From positions 22,384,154 through 22,448,153 of the forward strand of contig CM068552.1 of assembly GCA_035048495.1 (NCBI GenBank): a stretch of DNA of 64,000 nt, given 5' to 3'. Shown piece after piece: positions 63,643 to 64,000 of the stretch. Numbering within the stretch: position 1 is the stretch's first letter; every line of letters begins with the position of its first letter. Below the pieces are notes generated by a model. That model was not told where the DNA came from, made no database searches, and was given only the letters and a program-made list of their open reading frames with translations. This stretch comes from Euptelea pleiosperma (lineage: Eukaryota > Streptophyta > Magnoliopsida > Ranunculales > Eupteleaceae). Both the position numbers and the translations under genes were made by a program.

Positions 63643-64000
63643 CAAGGTTTAAAAGGAGTCGTTTTAACGCCATAACGGGTTTAGGGCGTTATTGTTTTTT
63701 TGCCGTTATAACGAAAACCATTAAAAACAGAAAAATGGGGTGTCAGGGAAAATAACTGAAAAATAACGGGAAATAACCGATCTAGAAATTTATTTTTTAT
63801 TGCATGCCTAAATAACAGGCGTTACATTCGTTATAACTGAAAATAATGGATTTATAAAGAATTCTTTTATTAGTTTGTTAACTGGTCGACATCATTTCCG
63901 AAATAATGTAAAATAACGGGATTTAACGGCTATAGAGGCGGTTATTTTAAAATAACGGTCAATATTTTTTAAAATATTTACTAATTTGGAGCAATTAGGT
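63643..64000. mobile_element. Probable hAT-type element with AATAACGG motifs, cut by window end
   Basis: It begins CAAGGTTTAAAAGGAGTCGT, similar to the CAAGGTAGTTAAAAGC terminus of the hAT elements at 53771 and 57064. Dense AATAACGG, CCGTTATAACG and GGCGTTA motifs in both orientations follow. The other end lies outside the window. Confidence 0.45.

Noticed and set aside
63378..63673. Minus-strand proline/histidine-rich frames
   Set aside because: They arise from the GGT-rich low-complexity tract.
1..64000. Organellar DNA insertion or bacterial contamination
   Set aside because: No chloroplast, mitochondrial or bacterial gene was recognised; all assigned content is nuclear repeat or eRF3.

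Overview
This is nuclear DNA of a land plant, almost certainly a flowering plant with a repeat-rich genome. The evidence is one complete intron-split housekeeping gene, embedded in nested plant-type transposable elements (Copia/Sirevirus-like and Ty3-like LTR elements, L1 and RTE LINEs, hAT-type elements and MITEs, tRNA-derived SINEs, an endogenous pararetrovirus relic). No species can be named from the sequence alone.

The only intact host gene found is on the + strand: eRF3 (GSPT-type translation termination GTPase). Its start codon is at 23140 and its stop at 59992. I could join 18 coding exons, all with GT-AG introns, into one uninterrupted 1560-nt frame (519 aa). The coding part is about 4% of the 36.9-kb gene body. 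Introns 5 (6.7 kb), 6 (3.2 kb), 8 (7.6 kb), 12 (2.5 kb) and 14 (11.1 kb) carry the repeats; the exon clusters between them are compact.

Left of the gene: 1-4479 holds a MITE, a 500-bp inverted repeat, a broken minus-strand caulimovirid (pararetrovirus) PR-RT-RNaseH fragment and a CCAAT-rich spacer. 4480-16702 is one LTR retrotransposon with 1.5-kb LTRs, a tRNA-iMet-type primer site, several purine tracts, a decayed gag and a second non-pol ORF. No protease, integrase, RT or RNase H was found in it, so it is a non-autonomous Sirevirus-like element. A 3.6-kb solo LTR sits inside its gag. Next come another solo LTR with a perfect target duplication (17494-19005), several MITEs, and the eRF3 promoter with a telo-box in the leader.

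Inside the gene: intron 5 has a 227-bp tandem duplication, a MITE copy, an L1 broken by other L1 pieces, and an RTE tail. Intron 6 has a hAT-type MITE with an exact 8-bp target duplication and a Copia RNase H fossil. Intron 8 has two L1s (one split by a hAT-type element), a Ty3-like relic and a MITE. Intron 12 has a foldback MITE. Intron 14 has a roughly 3.2-kb inverted duplication of a retrotransposon leader plus gag start, two hAT elements carrying a transposase C-terminal remnant, SINE heads and a 28-bp tandem array.

Right of the gene (59993-64000) are the 3' UTR, MITE copies and an AATAACGG-motif repeat running off the window. Most other open frames are antisense or chance frames of these repeats.
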